Position numbers and translations under genes: made by a program | Notes under the pieces: model-generated | The model's database searches: none | Told to the model about the DNA's origin: nothing | The model's input: the letters and a program-made list of their open reading frames with translations, nothing else | Origin: Bacteroidota bacterium | GTDB taxonomy: Bacteria > Bacteroidota > Bacteroidia > AKYH767-A > 2013-40CM-41-45 | DNA: 64,000 nt | NCBI GenBank assembly: GCA_016713765.1 | Contig: JADJON010000001.1 | Location: 62,001 to 126,000, forward strand | Reading direction: 5' to 3' | In this document: positions 17,953-26,583 of the stretch, piece after piece | Numbering within the stretch: the stretch's first letter is position 1 | Layout: every line of letters starts with the position of its first letter

Positions 17953-19169
17953 TCACTGTTCACTCAAAACAGCTGCTACTCCCGGCAGCACCTTTCCCTC
18001 AAAATACTCCAGCAGTGCTCCACCGCCGGTGGAAACATAGGAGACTTTGTCGCCGAAACCGAATTGATTGACGGCCGCGGCGGAGTCGCCTCCGCCGATG
18101 AGGGAGTACGCGCCCTTGACCGTCGCTTCCGCGATGGCTTCCGCGACCTTGCGGGTACCGTTGGCGAACTTTCCATTTCGAACACGCCCATCGGGCCGTT
18201 CCAGAGGATGGTCTTCGATTCGCGGATCACCTGCTGGAAGTCGGCTACGGCCTGTGGGCCGATGTCGAGTCCCATCCAGCCGTCGGGAATCGCGTTGTTG
18301 GCCGCAATGGAGGTGTTGGCGTCCTTGTCGAACTTGTCACCGAGCACCGAGTCCGCTGGCAGGAGGAGTCGGCAGCCTTTCGCCTTTGCCTTTTCGATCA
18401 GTGATTTGGCCGGTCGAGCTTGTCTTCTTCCACCAGCGAGTTGCCGATTTGTCCGCCCATGGCTTTGAAGAACGTATACGCCATCCCGCCGCCGATGAGG
18501 ATGTTGTCGGCTTTGTCGAGGAGGTTTTCGATGATGAGGATCTTGTCGCTCACCTTGGCTCCGCCCATCACCGCGGTATACGGGCGGGCGGGCTGGTGCA
18601 TGACCTTCTCGGCATTGTCGAGCTCGGCGGCCATGAGGTAGCCGAAGCACTTCTTGCCGGGGAAGCTGGAGGCGATGACGGCAGTGGAGGCATGCGCACG
18701 GTGCGCGGTGCCGAAGGCGTCGTTCACGTAGAAGTTGCCGTGCCGCGCGCGAGTTGAGCGGCGAATTCCGCGTCGCCTTTCTCTTCCTGCTTGTAGAAGC
18801 GCAGGTTCTCCAGCAGCAGCACTTCACCCGGCTTCAATGCAGCGGATTGCGCGTAGGCATCGTCGCCGATGCAATCGTCGGAAAAGCGGACCGGCCGACC
18901 GAGCAGTTCGGCGGTGCGTTGTACGGCATGCCGCAGGGTGAACTTCTCACGATCGATGGATCCATCTTCTTTCAGCTTCTTGAGCGGGCGGCCCGGTGGG
19001 AAAGCAGGACCACCGATCCTCCGTCGGCGAGGATCTTGTTGATGGTCGGCGGCGGCAGCCCGGATACGGGTATCGTCGGTGATCCGGAAAAGACTTATCC
19101 AGGGGAACATTGAAATCCACGCACCAGCACCCTGGGCCGGCGAAGTTGAACGAATCGACGGTTTTTCAT
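17953..19169 (-). pseudogene. pgk: Phosphoglycerate kinase, multiple frameshifts (probably sequencing errors)
   Basis: Segments in three frames together cover a whole PGK: SFNFAGQ at the start, [118 protein letters not shown] and [13 protein letters not shown], then after further shifts a GGGDSA segment and [20 protein letters not shown]. The enzyme transfers phosphate from 1,3-bisphosphoglycerate to ADP in glycolysis. At least six indels of one or two bases are needed to join the parts, about 400 residues in all. Such a gene is normally essential, so the breaks are most likely sequence errors. The TGA stop lies inside a GTGAACA heptamer pair. Confidence 0.92.
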
Positions 19170-19174
19170 GGGTG

Positions 19175-19182
19175 CGAAGGTA
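19175..19182 (-). promoter_or_regulatory. -7 promoter element of pgk
   Basis: On the reverse strand TACCTTCG ends five bases before the pgk ATG at 19169, which would make the transcript essentially leaderless. Confidence 0.45.
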
Positions 19183-19364
19183 AAAAACAGGGTTTTCGGC
19201 AGCATTTCCTCTCAAGAAATCCCACCAAAGAAGGCCATTTCATCCTTCCATGATCTGAAAAAATAAATCTTAGGTACTTAGAAATCAGGTAGGCTAAATG
19301 CTCCCTGCTATCACATCTACGTTACGAATCAGTATTTCATTCGTAGCTGTTATTGAGGAAGCCT

Positions 19365-19460
19365 TCAATTATACATCTGCTCACCTGCCCAAAAACCGCC
19401 ACCTATCAATGTTCCACCCACTGCTCCCCAAGATCCTCCCAATTCAGCACCGATTGCCAT
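19365..19460 (-). pseudogene. Remnant of an RHS C-terminal tail (glycine-zipper end)
   Basis: A 31-codon frame reads MAIGAELGGSWGAVGG, then TLIGGGFWAGEQMYN and a TGA; an in-frame stop lies just before it. Glycine-zipper ends like this are frequent at the C-termini of RHS-type polymorphic toxins. Its position after two larger RHS tails on the same strand supports this reading, but the fragment is short and the assignment is tentative. Between 19183 and 19364 I see nothing recognisable. Confidence 0.4.
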
Positions 19461-19503
19461 GCCTTAGTTTAGAACGCAGCCGTTTTTGAGAAAGTTTTCA
19501 AAA

Positions 19504-19906
19504 TTAAAACTCACCGCGATTCTTTTTAGCCATTAAGAATAACGATAATATGAGTACTATCGTAGAAATGACTATATATATAATTGTAACCCTTTTTCTT
19601 TTTAATTTTTTCTCTGTATTTTCAGTTTCATATAATTTGATTATCTCTAAATATTTATTTTTATAGATGATTACAAAATATAATATTAATAATATTATGC
19701 AAACTATGCCCCCAATTTCATATTTCGTGTCTAATCCGAAACTAAAATTATATCCAAATAAATATGCTATTGATTGAATTCCATAAAATGTTTGCAATAT
19801 AGTTAATGTCATTAACAAAACAGCTCGGTATTCTGGATCTGTATCAATTTTTTTCACTTTTTGTAACCTGATAAAAACTATAAAATATATTCTTCAGTAT
19901 TTTCAT
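19504..19906 (-). pseudogene. Small four-helix membrane protein, putative RHS immunity protein, one frameshift
   Basis: The open part (117 residues from 19857) reads MKKIDTDPEYRAVLLMTLTI and has hydrophobic segments at about 13-36, 46-66 and 90-110. Upstream, the ATG at 19906 gives MKILKNIFYSFYQVTKS in another frame; one missing A in the AAAAAA run at about 19852 would join them into about 134 residues with an additional N-terminal element. The gene is far more AT-rich than its chromosomal neighbours. It follows a decayed RHS tail on the same strand, the usual place of an immunity gene for a polymorphic toxin. No named immunity family was recognised. Confidence 0.55.
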
Positions 19907-19964
19907 CACATTATCTTAAGGGTGTTCTTAGAGGGTCGCCCCCATCCTCCAAAAAACGCCGCTC

Positions 19965-20537
19965 TCATCTGGAGAAGAAAGTAAACAATACCAATTCGAG
20001 CCCCTGCCAGCCGCATTGAGATCCTATGTAACCCATTTCAAGATCCAAAAGTGGTTTCATCCATACGGAATTATATGTTCCACTCCCTTCATAATAATCA
20101 ACCGCGAGCCCAATGGAGATGGCTGCTGAAACTACATTAAATCCTTGTCCAACCCTGTTTTCACACTTAACATAGCTTCAATTTCTCGACAGAAGGGTCG
20201 GATGCTTTTGCGAGGTCAAGTAAATTCTCTTTGACGCCGCTACTTAGACCATAGACCCCTAAGCCAGTTTGCAAATCTTCCAACCAACTGCGATTATCAA
20301 CGGTTGAAAATGATTTCCATTCCCATCCTATCTCTACACTCCCTCCGTTGGCAATCCATCCAAATTCACCATCTATTACAGTATTACTGGGCATGTGTAT
20401 AGGTGCCCTCATTGCCCGAAAACTCCTCCCAACGCCCCCCATGTGCCTCTTTGAGGATTGAAGGTTACTCGTTTTCTTGCATTAACAGACTTGTGTAGCC
20501 ACCCTTGTTAAACTAATACGTATAATCAAGTTGCGTT
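19965..20537 (-). pseudogene. Decayed orphan RHS C-terminal tail
   Basis: From 20537 the reverse strand reads QLDYTY, stop, FNKGGYTSLLMQE, then RWEEFSGNEGTY and NTVIDGEFGWIANGGSVEIG, WEWKSFSTVDNRSWLEDLQTG. This copies the RHS tail at 21006-22160 almost exactly for about 80 codons. After that the two diverge: GVYGLSSGVKENLLDLAKAS here. A further frame continues VGQGFNVVSAAISIGLAVDY and LDLEMGYIGSQCGWQGLELV to a TGA at 19965. An internal stop and at least three shifts make it non-functional as it stands. The pattern of a shared stem with a different tip is that of displaced toxin tips in polymorphic RHS loci. Confidence 0.75.
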
Positions 20538-20603
20538 CGATGACTCTAAACAATTCGGACAGCCACCCTCTTGATTAGCAACATTATACACTATGCCATA
20601 GCA

Positions 20604-21003
20604 TTAAATTGTCTCACTCTTCTTTATAAACATGATTCCTAAAATCAATGGTACGCCTATGATTAAAATGATTATAGCTATATTTTTAAATGTAAATACT
20701 TTTCCACCCAGTTTATCTCTCCTCCAAAAAATATGGACTACTCGGTCTTTTCTATAATAGAAATAAGTAAACAAAAGCCATATTGCTAAAATAGGCATCC
20801 AATACAATTTGTTTATCATATAGGAATGACTAAACGCAGTTGGAAGGATGTTTTATTTTAAAAGTATGTTTAATGGCTGTAACTAGAAAAAAGGCATGAA
20901 TATATTGAGCTCCAGCAACCGCACACAAAGCAGAGAAACTTGGACTAAAATCCTTTTTGCTTTCAAAGTACCTATAAAAATAATAGAATATGAAGTTATA
21001 CAT
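20604..21003 (-). pseudogene. Membrane protein next to the RHS tail, putative immunity protein, one frameshift
   Basis: An ATG at 21003, two bases after the RHS stop codon, starts MYNFIFYYFYRYFESKKDFS and LCAVAGAQYIHAFFLVTAI. The frame ends at a TAG at 20830. Shifting by one base near KIK joins it to ILPTAFSHSYMINKLYWMPI, LAIWLLFTYFYYRKDRVV and KNIAIIILIIGVPLILGIMF, ending at 20604. The joined protein of about 131 residues has four hydrophobic segments. Its FYYFY start resembles FYSFY in the membrane gene at 19504-19906, so both may be distant relatives. Proximity to the toxin tip suggests immunity, by analogy with other RHS loci. The gene is AT-rich. Confidence 0.6.
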
Positions 21004-21005
21004 GG

Positions 21006-22160
21006 TTATCGTTTATTAGGATATAAAGTAGGTGTAGGATCAAATAGATTTTCAGTTATACTTCGTCCTGTATAACTCTGAACCGCTATATCGGTTAAGA
21101 AATATACTCCACCAATTTCCCAGCCCCAAGGCCCTGATAACATGAATGTAGTAGCTATACCAACAACTAAATCTACGGTGTGATGATTTTGCCATTGTCC
21201 TTTTTGAGCGGCATCAGCTAATGTGGCTCCTAACCCCAGAACTCCAGCACCTCTACTTAAACCCTTGGAAATTTTTAAATACTTCGCACCATCATCGCCT
21301 CTATTCCCTGTTTTTGCAGCATAATCTATTAATGTGTTTTTTCCTCCATTAGCAAAGTCAAATGATTCTAATCCAGTTTGCAAATCTTCCAACCAACTGC
21401 GATTATCAACGGTTGAAAATGATTTCCATTCCCATCCTATCTCTACACTCCCTCCGTTGGCAATCCATCCAAATTCACCATCTATTACAGTATTACTGGT
21501 ATGTATATAGGTGCCCTCATTGCTCGAAAACTCCTCCCAACGTCCCCATGTGCCTCTTTGAGGATTGAAGGTTACTCGTTTTTCTTGCATTAACAGACTT
21601 GTGTAGCCACCGGTGTTAAACCAATCAGTATAATCAAGTTGCCAACCTGTCAAGTCTCCCTCTTTAGAGTATTCCGGGTTAACCGCAGAATAGGGAAGCC
21701 CGATACCACCTCCGCCACCAACAGCACCTAACGATCTTAACAACCCGAAAATGTTATTTCGACTTCGCTGAAAATCTCGCTCGGCTTCCCGATCCATCCA
21801 CCCCAAATGATTGAGCGTTGGGTTATCGATTACATTATTACCCTTGAAATTTATGTACAGTCCTAATGGATCGCTAAAACTCACCGGATCCCCACCCATC
21901 GACACATACGGGTTCAAAAACTGGTTCATCGGATCCACGGAACTCCAGCGGGCGATGGTGGGGTCGAGCGTACGGAATGGGGCGATATAGCTGTTCAGCC
22001 CGCCTTCCCGCTCGAAGTGGATGCCGTTGTACTTAAACGTGTTCAACGGATCGGTCGAGGAATGGCTCAACGATTCGATCAGCATTCCGTAGGGATAGTA
22101 ATGATTCTCCTCCAATACCGAACCCGGCCGGTGCTGGATGGCTAGGTTGTCGAAATCTAC
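21006..22160 (-). pseudogene. RHS repeat-associated core C-terminus with variable tip (truncated)
   Basis: From 22160 the frame reads VDFDNLAIQHRPGSVLEENH, YYPYGMLIESLSHSS, FKYNGIHFEREGGLNSYIAP, FRTLDPTIARWSSVDPMNQF, LNPYVSMGGDPVSFSDPLGL: the end of an RHS core domain, including the DPLGL junction after which variable tips begin. The tip (about 280 residues) is AT-rich and ends with hydrophobic stretches (LVVGIATTFMLSGPWGWEIG). The expected thousand or more residues of YD repeats upstream are missing: an in-frame stop lies directly before VDFDNL. It is therefore an orphan tail. RHS proteins encapsulate C-terminal toxins for delivery between cells; no known toxin family was recognised in this tip. 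Confidence 0.82.
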
Positions 22161-22201
22161 GATTCAAAATAACTTGAAACAATCTCGAATTTCGCTTTCA
22201 A

Positions 22202-22973
22202 TCATCCCTTTACATTAACCACCAACCGCAACGCCCCATCAACGAACGGCGCGCTGCGGTGCCCGAACCGGCGTTCCCATTCGCCGTTTTGGAGGGCGGT
22301 GGCGAGACGTTCGACGAGCACGGCTTCCTGACCGGCCGCCAGAAACCCCAGGCCGATTGCACCTGCGAACTTCCGGTCGCAGAAAGGCTTCAGGCCGGGC
22401 GTAGAAGGCTTCCTGGAATCCGTCGACGCAATCGATCGGAATCGGCACGCGGATGATCTCGGCTGCGCCGCCCAATGCCGCTGCGATCGTATCGAGCTTC
22501 GGATAACGCGCACGCTCTACGGCAATGAGTTCGGGGAAGTAGTGGGCGTTCCAAAATCGTCCAGCCCGTCGGGATCACAGGTCATGATCACCACCGGACC
22601 GCGCGTCACCCTCCGCATCTCCCGCAAACCGGCGGGAAGGTCGGGCCAGTGGTGCACGCTGAGCAACGACATGGAAGCATCGAACGCGTTATCGTCGAAC
22701 GGAAGCTGATCCGCGCGTGCGTCGATGGCGGGAACGCGACCGGCAGACAGGCGTTGCGCACGCATGCTGGCAGAGGGTTCTACCGCAACCACATAGCGAT
22801 CATCCGGCTCGTACGAACCCGCACACGCGCCGACATTCAGGACGGTCCGGACTTTTCCAAGCGCCCGATGGATGTACGCCGCGATACGCGGATCGGTCCG
22901 GCGATGCCGGGCATACTGGGTCGGGAGCAGCGTCGTAGTCGAAGCCGGGGTGGTGGAAGTCGGGATCGGTCAT
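22202..22973 (-). pseudogene. Class I SAM-dependent methyltransferase, about three frameshifts
   Basis: The start MTDPDFHHPGFDYDAAP at 22973 is followed in other frames by QYARHRRTDPRIAAYIHRAL, motif I VLNVGACAGSYEP, VVAVEPSASMRAQRL, DNAFDASMSLLSVHHWPDLP, EMRRVTRGPVVIMTCDPDGL, FWNAHYFPELIAVERARYP and AIGLGFLAAGQEAVLVERLA. The order is that of UbiE/Methyltransf_11 enzymes of about 255 residues. Shifts lie near 22948 (an extra base), 22545 (a missing T in a T-run) and 22370. The substrate cannot be inferred. It is the rightmost of the heavily indel-damaged genes. Confidence 0.75.
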
Positions 22974-23097
22974 TTTCAGAAAGATTGAAAACAACAACGC
23001 AGATCACGCTGCTTTATTCTGTCACACAGGAACTGCAACGGAGCAACAATAATAGCAGGGAAATAGTAGCCGAATGCGAGAAGGCATGTCTCGTCGC

Positions 23098-23165
23098 GTT
23101 TGAACGTTTGAACGTTAAAACGTTTTAACGCTCAACCTGCCAACCTTCAACTTTCAACCAACGAT
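23098..23165. repeat. AACGTTT octamer-like repeat and CAACCTT words
   Basis: GTTTGAAC occurs twice, followed by GTTAAAAC and GTTTTAACG, a short self-complementary run with period eight. Then CAACCTGCCAACCTTCAAC and TTTCAACC words follow with period seven. The rest of 22974-23187 shows nothing recognisable. Confidence 0.5.
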
Positions 23166-23187
23166 ATCCTCCGGAAGACCCTAACGA

Positions 23188-24312
23188 TTAGCGAGCGCTG
23201 ATGAACCGGGCATCCAACTTGTCCAACAGCCGCTGGTCGCTCACACCGGTGCGGTTCAACACCAGTACGCTGCCCCGTTGGAGAGCCGGATACAATCGGA
23301 ACTCGACATAGTACCCTCCGCCTCCGCCGGCATGATGCCGGTAATCGTGACCGTTGAATCTTCCGGTAAACCAGGACAGGCTCATGCCGGAGAGTGAACC
23401 GTCGTTCAACAAGGCTTCCCGGAAAAGTTCCGTACGCGACGCTGGCTGCAATAAGCGGTCGCGCAACATCATCTGCCCGAAACGCGCCAGGTCGTCAGGC
23501 GTACCGATGAGTCCGCCATAGGCCGAACCGTTGAGCTGGTTGTAGCGAAAGGGCTTCCATTTCCCCTCCCGCGGACCCATCAGTTTCGCTTTGTCGATGA
23601 ACATGCCGAGCAGCAGGTTCATGAACGACCAGAAGGGCTGATACCCTTTCGCATGTACCTGCGGGTCGATGCGGAAACCGGCCCGCTCGCCTGCTCCGCT
23701 TTTCGAAAGCAGGTGCTCCTGCACATAGGCTTCGTACGGCTTTCCCGAAACGCGTTCGATCACCCAACCCAGCCAGACATAGTCGAGGTTAGAGTAACGC
23801 ATCGTTGCTCCGGGTTCCGATCGGGTCTTCGGATTCTTCGAGAAGATCGTTTCAAAGAAGGCATGTTCGTCGAACCGCTCGTGCTCTTCCGGGAAATGGA
23901 CCCAACTCAGGGGCAAGGGGTTCGGGAAGCCGCCCGTATGCGTCAGCAAATGACGCAGGGTGACGCGGTCTCCGTATGGAAATTCTCCGAGGTACTTGAC
24001 CACCGGTGTATCCAGCGCGACAAGCCCCTGCTCCGCCAGTTGCAGGATGGCGGTGGCGGTCAGTGTCTTTGTCACACTGAAAAAATTGAAAGTCGTCCCG
24101 GCGTCCACAGCCCTGCTGCGGGCAATGTCGGCCAGTCCGACATACGAGCGATGGAGGATCGAATCGGCATCGAAGTGCAGGTACACCGCAGCAGGCGATG
24201 CGCCGGAACCGACGATCGTGGCGGCGGGGTCTTGTAATTCGGTGGTTGGTGAAGGAAGCGAAGATGGTCGGGTCAGCATGAAGAGGATCAATAAAACGGT
24301 TAAGCGGCACAT
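23188..24312 (-). CDS. Serine hydrolase, beta-lactamase class C/esterase family
   Basis: 374 residues from the ATG at 24312 (MCRLTVLLILFMLTRPSS, a signal peptide), preferred over 24336. The beta-lactamase fold motifs are present: SxxK as SVTK (about residue 82), the YxN element as YSN in MRYSNLDYVW, and HHAGGGGGYY near the end in place of the KTG box. This matches the Beta-lactamase/CubicO group of D-alanyl-D-alanine peptidase- and esterase-like periplasmic enzymes. It is unlikely to be a true resistance enzyme. It stands alone, downstream of the divergent-looking but same-strand Crp-type regulator gene. Confidence 0.85.
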   Translation of the reverse strand: MCRLTVLLILFMLTRPSSLPSPTTELQDPAATIVGSGASPAAVYLHFDADSILHRSYVGLADIARSRAVDAGTTFNFFSVTKTLTATAILQLAEQGLVALDTPVVKYLGEFPYGDRVTLRHLLTHTGGFPNPLPLSWVHFPEEHERFDEHAFFETIFSKNPKTRSEPGATMRYSNLDYVWLGWVIERVSGKPYEAYVQEHLLSKSGAGERAGFRIDPQVHAKGYQPFWSFMNLLLGMFIDKAKLMGPREGKWKPFRYNQLNGSAYGGLIGTPDDLARFGQMMLRDRLLQPASRTELFREALLNDGSLSGMSLSWFTGRFNGHDYRHHAGGGGGYYVEFRLYPALQRGSVLVLNRTGVSDQRLLDKLDARFISAR

Positions 24313-24381
24313 GCGTCTATCCTGGATAGAACGCAAAGTTGCAGGAGCGCGGGCGAAACGGCGTTATCAAATGATAAGAAA

Positions 24382-24972
24382 TCATTGGCGGGCCATCTGC
24401 TTGCGCAGACGACTGAAGGAAACCGGTGTGATACCCAAGTAGGAGGCGATCAGGTGATGCGGGACGTTGTTCTCCAGTCCCGGAAACTGCTTGCGAAGCA
24501 GTGTCAGCCGCCGCTTCGCGTCGTGTGCGCGGAAGACCGTCTCCTCCTGCAGGCTGCGAAGCAATTGACGTTCCACGACCCCATTGCCCCAGCGACCGAT
24601 GTCGGGATGCTCCGCACGCAAACGATCGAAGTCGCGCACCGGAACCACGGCCACGCTAACATCGGTGAGCATCTGCACGGAACAGATGGACAGCCCCTGT
24701 TGGGTCCGTGTGAAGTGCGGTATCATCACCTCCGGCGCACGCCAGAAGCCGGTAGTGATGGGTTTCCCGTCTTCCGATCGGTTGAACCGGTAAGCAAGAC
24801 CTTCGAGCAGGAAATATTCATTCGCGTCTTTCTTTCCTTCTTCGCACAAGCTTGCGTCCTGCTCGAACGAACGGATCCGCGTAGCTTCCCGGATCAAATG
24901 AATGGAAGCGGAGGAAAGCGGAGCAATGCTTTCCAGCAGTTGCTGGAAAATTCTAGCGGGATCGCCTTGCAT
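24382..24972 (-). CDS. Crp/Fnr family transcriptional regulator
   Basis: 196 residues. The N-terminal part is a cyclic-nucleotide-binding-like beta barrel (IRSFEQDASLCEEGKKDANE, EYFLLEGLAYRF) without the RxS phosphate-binding motif of true cAMP receptors. The C-terminal winged helix includes FPGLENNVPHHLIASYLGIT and PVSFSRLRKQMARQ as recognition helix. Such Crp-like proteins are abundant in Bacteroidota and their ligands are mostly unknown. It lies 69 bp upstream of the serine hydrolase on the same strand, which could be its target, but no operator could be defined. Confidence 0.85.
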   Translation of the reverse strand: MQGDPARIFQQLLESIAPLSSASIHLIREATRIRSFEQDASLCEEGKKDANEYFLLEGLAYRFNRSEDGKPITTGFWRAPEVMIPHFTRTQQGLSICSVQMLTDVSVAVVPVRDFDRLRAEHPDIGRWGNGVVERQLLRSLQEETVFRAHDAKRRLTLLRKQFPGLENNVPHHLIASYLGITPVSFSRLRKQMARQ

Positions 24973-25058
24973 GGGAAGTTGCTGCGCGTCGGTTCTTCCA
25001 CCGAAAGTTAGCAGAACCGGAATACAATCACCAGCTCAGTGAACATGTGCGGGAAAAT

Positions 25059-25514
25059 TCAACCCTTGTTCGTCCATTCCATCTCCACCAGGTCGTACCC
25101 GGGGGCCCAGAAATCGCGCACGGTACGCAGGGTATTGAAACCGTTCTTTTCGTAAAAGACGCAACTGATCTGACTCGTCCTGACCTTCACTAGTTGAATG
25201 CGCGGATCTGCCGCCAGCCTGAGCAGACGATGCTGCAACAAGCGTGTACCGTAGCCTTTCCCCTGCGCGTCGGGATGGAAGAGATCCCAACTGATCCTTG
25301 CACACCGCTCCTCCGGAAAATAATTGATACCGCCACAGCCGATGATATGCTCCGCTTCACACGCTACAAAATAGTCTTCGCGTTCCGAGTCGAGGTAACG
25401 GGCAAAGTCGTCCGCTTCCGAGGGTGCGAAGAATCCAGGAATGTTCAGCGCCAGCAGTGAAAGCAGGATCGACCGGTCGGACGGATGGTACGGGCGGATA
25501 GAAAAATCGGGCAT
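25059..25514 (-). CDS. GNAT family N-acetyltransferase
   Basis: 151 residues. The acetyl-CoA binding motif A is LFHPDAQGKGYGTRLLQHRL (Q/RxxGxG/A as QGKGYG), preceded by the strands YFVACEAEHIIGCGGINYFP. A late FYEKNGF segment is the usual motif B tyrosine region. The enzyme should transfer an acetyl group to an amine; the substrate cannot be told. It is a single gene, not obviously co-transcribed with its neighbours. Confidence 0.85.
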   Translation of the reverse strand: MPDFSIRPYHPSDRSILLSLLALNIPGFFAPSEADDFARYLDSEREDYFVACEAEHIIGCGGINYFPEERCARISWDLFHPDAQGKGYGTRLLQHRLLRLAADPRIQLVKVRTSQISCVFYEKNGFNTLRTVRDFWAPGYDLVEMEWTNKG

Positions 25515-25565
25515 CGCCCCGTAAAGGTATGCGATGCCCGATGTCGATGACGGATGCGTGGGGAA

Positions 25566-26072
25566 TTAACGATGCTGCGCCAGCAATTCGTCGAGGTTGC
25601 CGTGGGCCATGGTGAAGCCTTCTTCGAAACCGAGCTCCACGATGCGTTGCAAATCCGCTTCCGATTGGAAGGTCACATCAACCGTCACTTCGGTTCCTTC
25701 CGGCACCGGACGGAATTCATTCTTCCAAGCCATTCCGGGATAAAGATCCGTACGTACGCCGTTCTCATCGCAGAAAAAATCGTCGCCGGTAAATCCGCGC
25801 TGCGGCTGGATCGTGTGGAAATTGAAACACGCGAACATTTTGGAACCGTCCGGCCCGAGCATATAGTAAAGCCAGTGTCCGCCTTCGCGGAAGTCGTACG
25901 ATTTGGTGACCGCCTTGAAGGGCTTCGGCGCCCACCATTGTTCGAGCAGATCTTTTTCCGTCCATGCGCGCCAGACCAGGTCGATCGGCCCGAAGAAGGT
26001 GCGCTGGACAATCAGTTTACGGTTCGCGAGATCTTTAGCAATTCGCGTCGGAGGAGGGGTTGTCATTTGCAT
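25566..26072 (-). CDS. SRPBCC (AHSA1-like) domain protein
   Basis: 168 residues with the AHSA1-type helix-grip fold: LIVQRTFFGPIDLVWRAWTE, KDLLEQWWAPKPF, DFREGGHWLYYMLGPDG and a C-terminal helix EEGFTMAHGNLDELLAQ. These proteins bind hydrophobic ligands; bacterial members are often encoded with an ArsR regulator. Here the start overlaps the end of the ArsR gene by 38 bp, so both are one operon. Confidence 0.87.
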   Translation of the reverse strand: MQMTTPPPTRIAKDLANRKLIVQRTFFGPIDLVWRAWTEKDLLEQWWAPKPFKAVTKSYDFREGGHWLYYMLGPDGSKMFACFNFHTIQPQRGFTGDDFFCDENGVRTDLYPGMAWKNEFRPVPEGTEVTVDVTFQSEADLQRIVELGFEEGFTMAHGNLDELLAQHR

Positions 26073-26400
26073 TGGTTTTGGGTTTTAATTGAAGTAAGAG
26101 GTCGTCGAGTTGGGTATAGCGTTGTTCCCAGAGTTGACGGAATTGTTCGATCCAGTCCGCTACCGACTTAAGCTTCTCGGGTGGCACCTGATAAAAGATC
26201 TCGCGGCCCTGGTGCCTGCACTCGATGATGCCACATTCGTCGAGGATGCGGATGTGCTTGGATATCGCCTGACGCGAGACAGAAAAATTCTCGGCCAGTG
26301 CATTCGGTGTCATGGCCTGCAGAACCAACAGACTGATGATCGCGCGTCGAGTGGGATCGGCAATGGCCTGAAAAATATCGCGGCGGGCTTTGGGAGACAT
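26035..26400 (-). CDS. ArsR family transcriptional regulator
   Basis: 121 residues from the ATG at 26400 (MSPKARRDIFQAIADPTRRA). The winged helix-turn-helix is complete: IADPTRRAIISLLVLQAMTP, ENFSVSRQAISKHIRILDEC and a wing with CRHQGREIFYQV. It has no metal-site cysteine cluster, so it belongs to the metal-independent ArsR group that is paired with SRPBCC proteins. It probably represses its own operon from a site in the AT-rich region 26400-26460. The 38-bp overlap with the next gene implies translational coupling. Confidence 0.87.
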   Translation of the reverse strand: MSPKARRDIFQAIADPTRRAIISLLVLQAMTPNALAENFSVSRQAISKHIRILDECGIIECRHQGREIFYQVPPEKLKSVADWIEQFRQLWEQRYTQLDDLLLQLKPKTNANDNPSSDANC

Positions 26401-26462
26401 TGTGCAACTATATGGTTGCAAATATATGTGCAATTAAATGGTTGCGAAAGGGGTGGAGAATA

Positions 26463-26541
26463 AAAATTAGTAATTAGTAATTAGTAATTAGTTATTAGTT
26501 ATTAGTTATTAGTTATTAGTAATTAGTAATTAGTAATTGAA
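26463..26541. repeat. TTAGTAA heptamer array
   Basis: About eleven consecutive copies of TTAGTAA/TTAGTTA (26466-26541) with a period of seven: three TTAGTAA-type, several TTAGTTA-type, then TTAGTAA again. The array lies between the ArsR promoter region and the 3' end of a methyltransferase gene. Confidence 0.85.
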
Positions 26542-26583
26542 AATCAGTGAACTAAAAAATACTAGGGGGTCTAAGGATCCGGT

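Noticed and set aside
23188..24312. Beta-lactamase resistance gene
   Set aside because: It has SxxK and YSN but HHAGGGG in place of a KTG box and belongs to the broad esterase/peptidase-like group, so resistance cannot be inferred.
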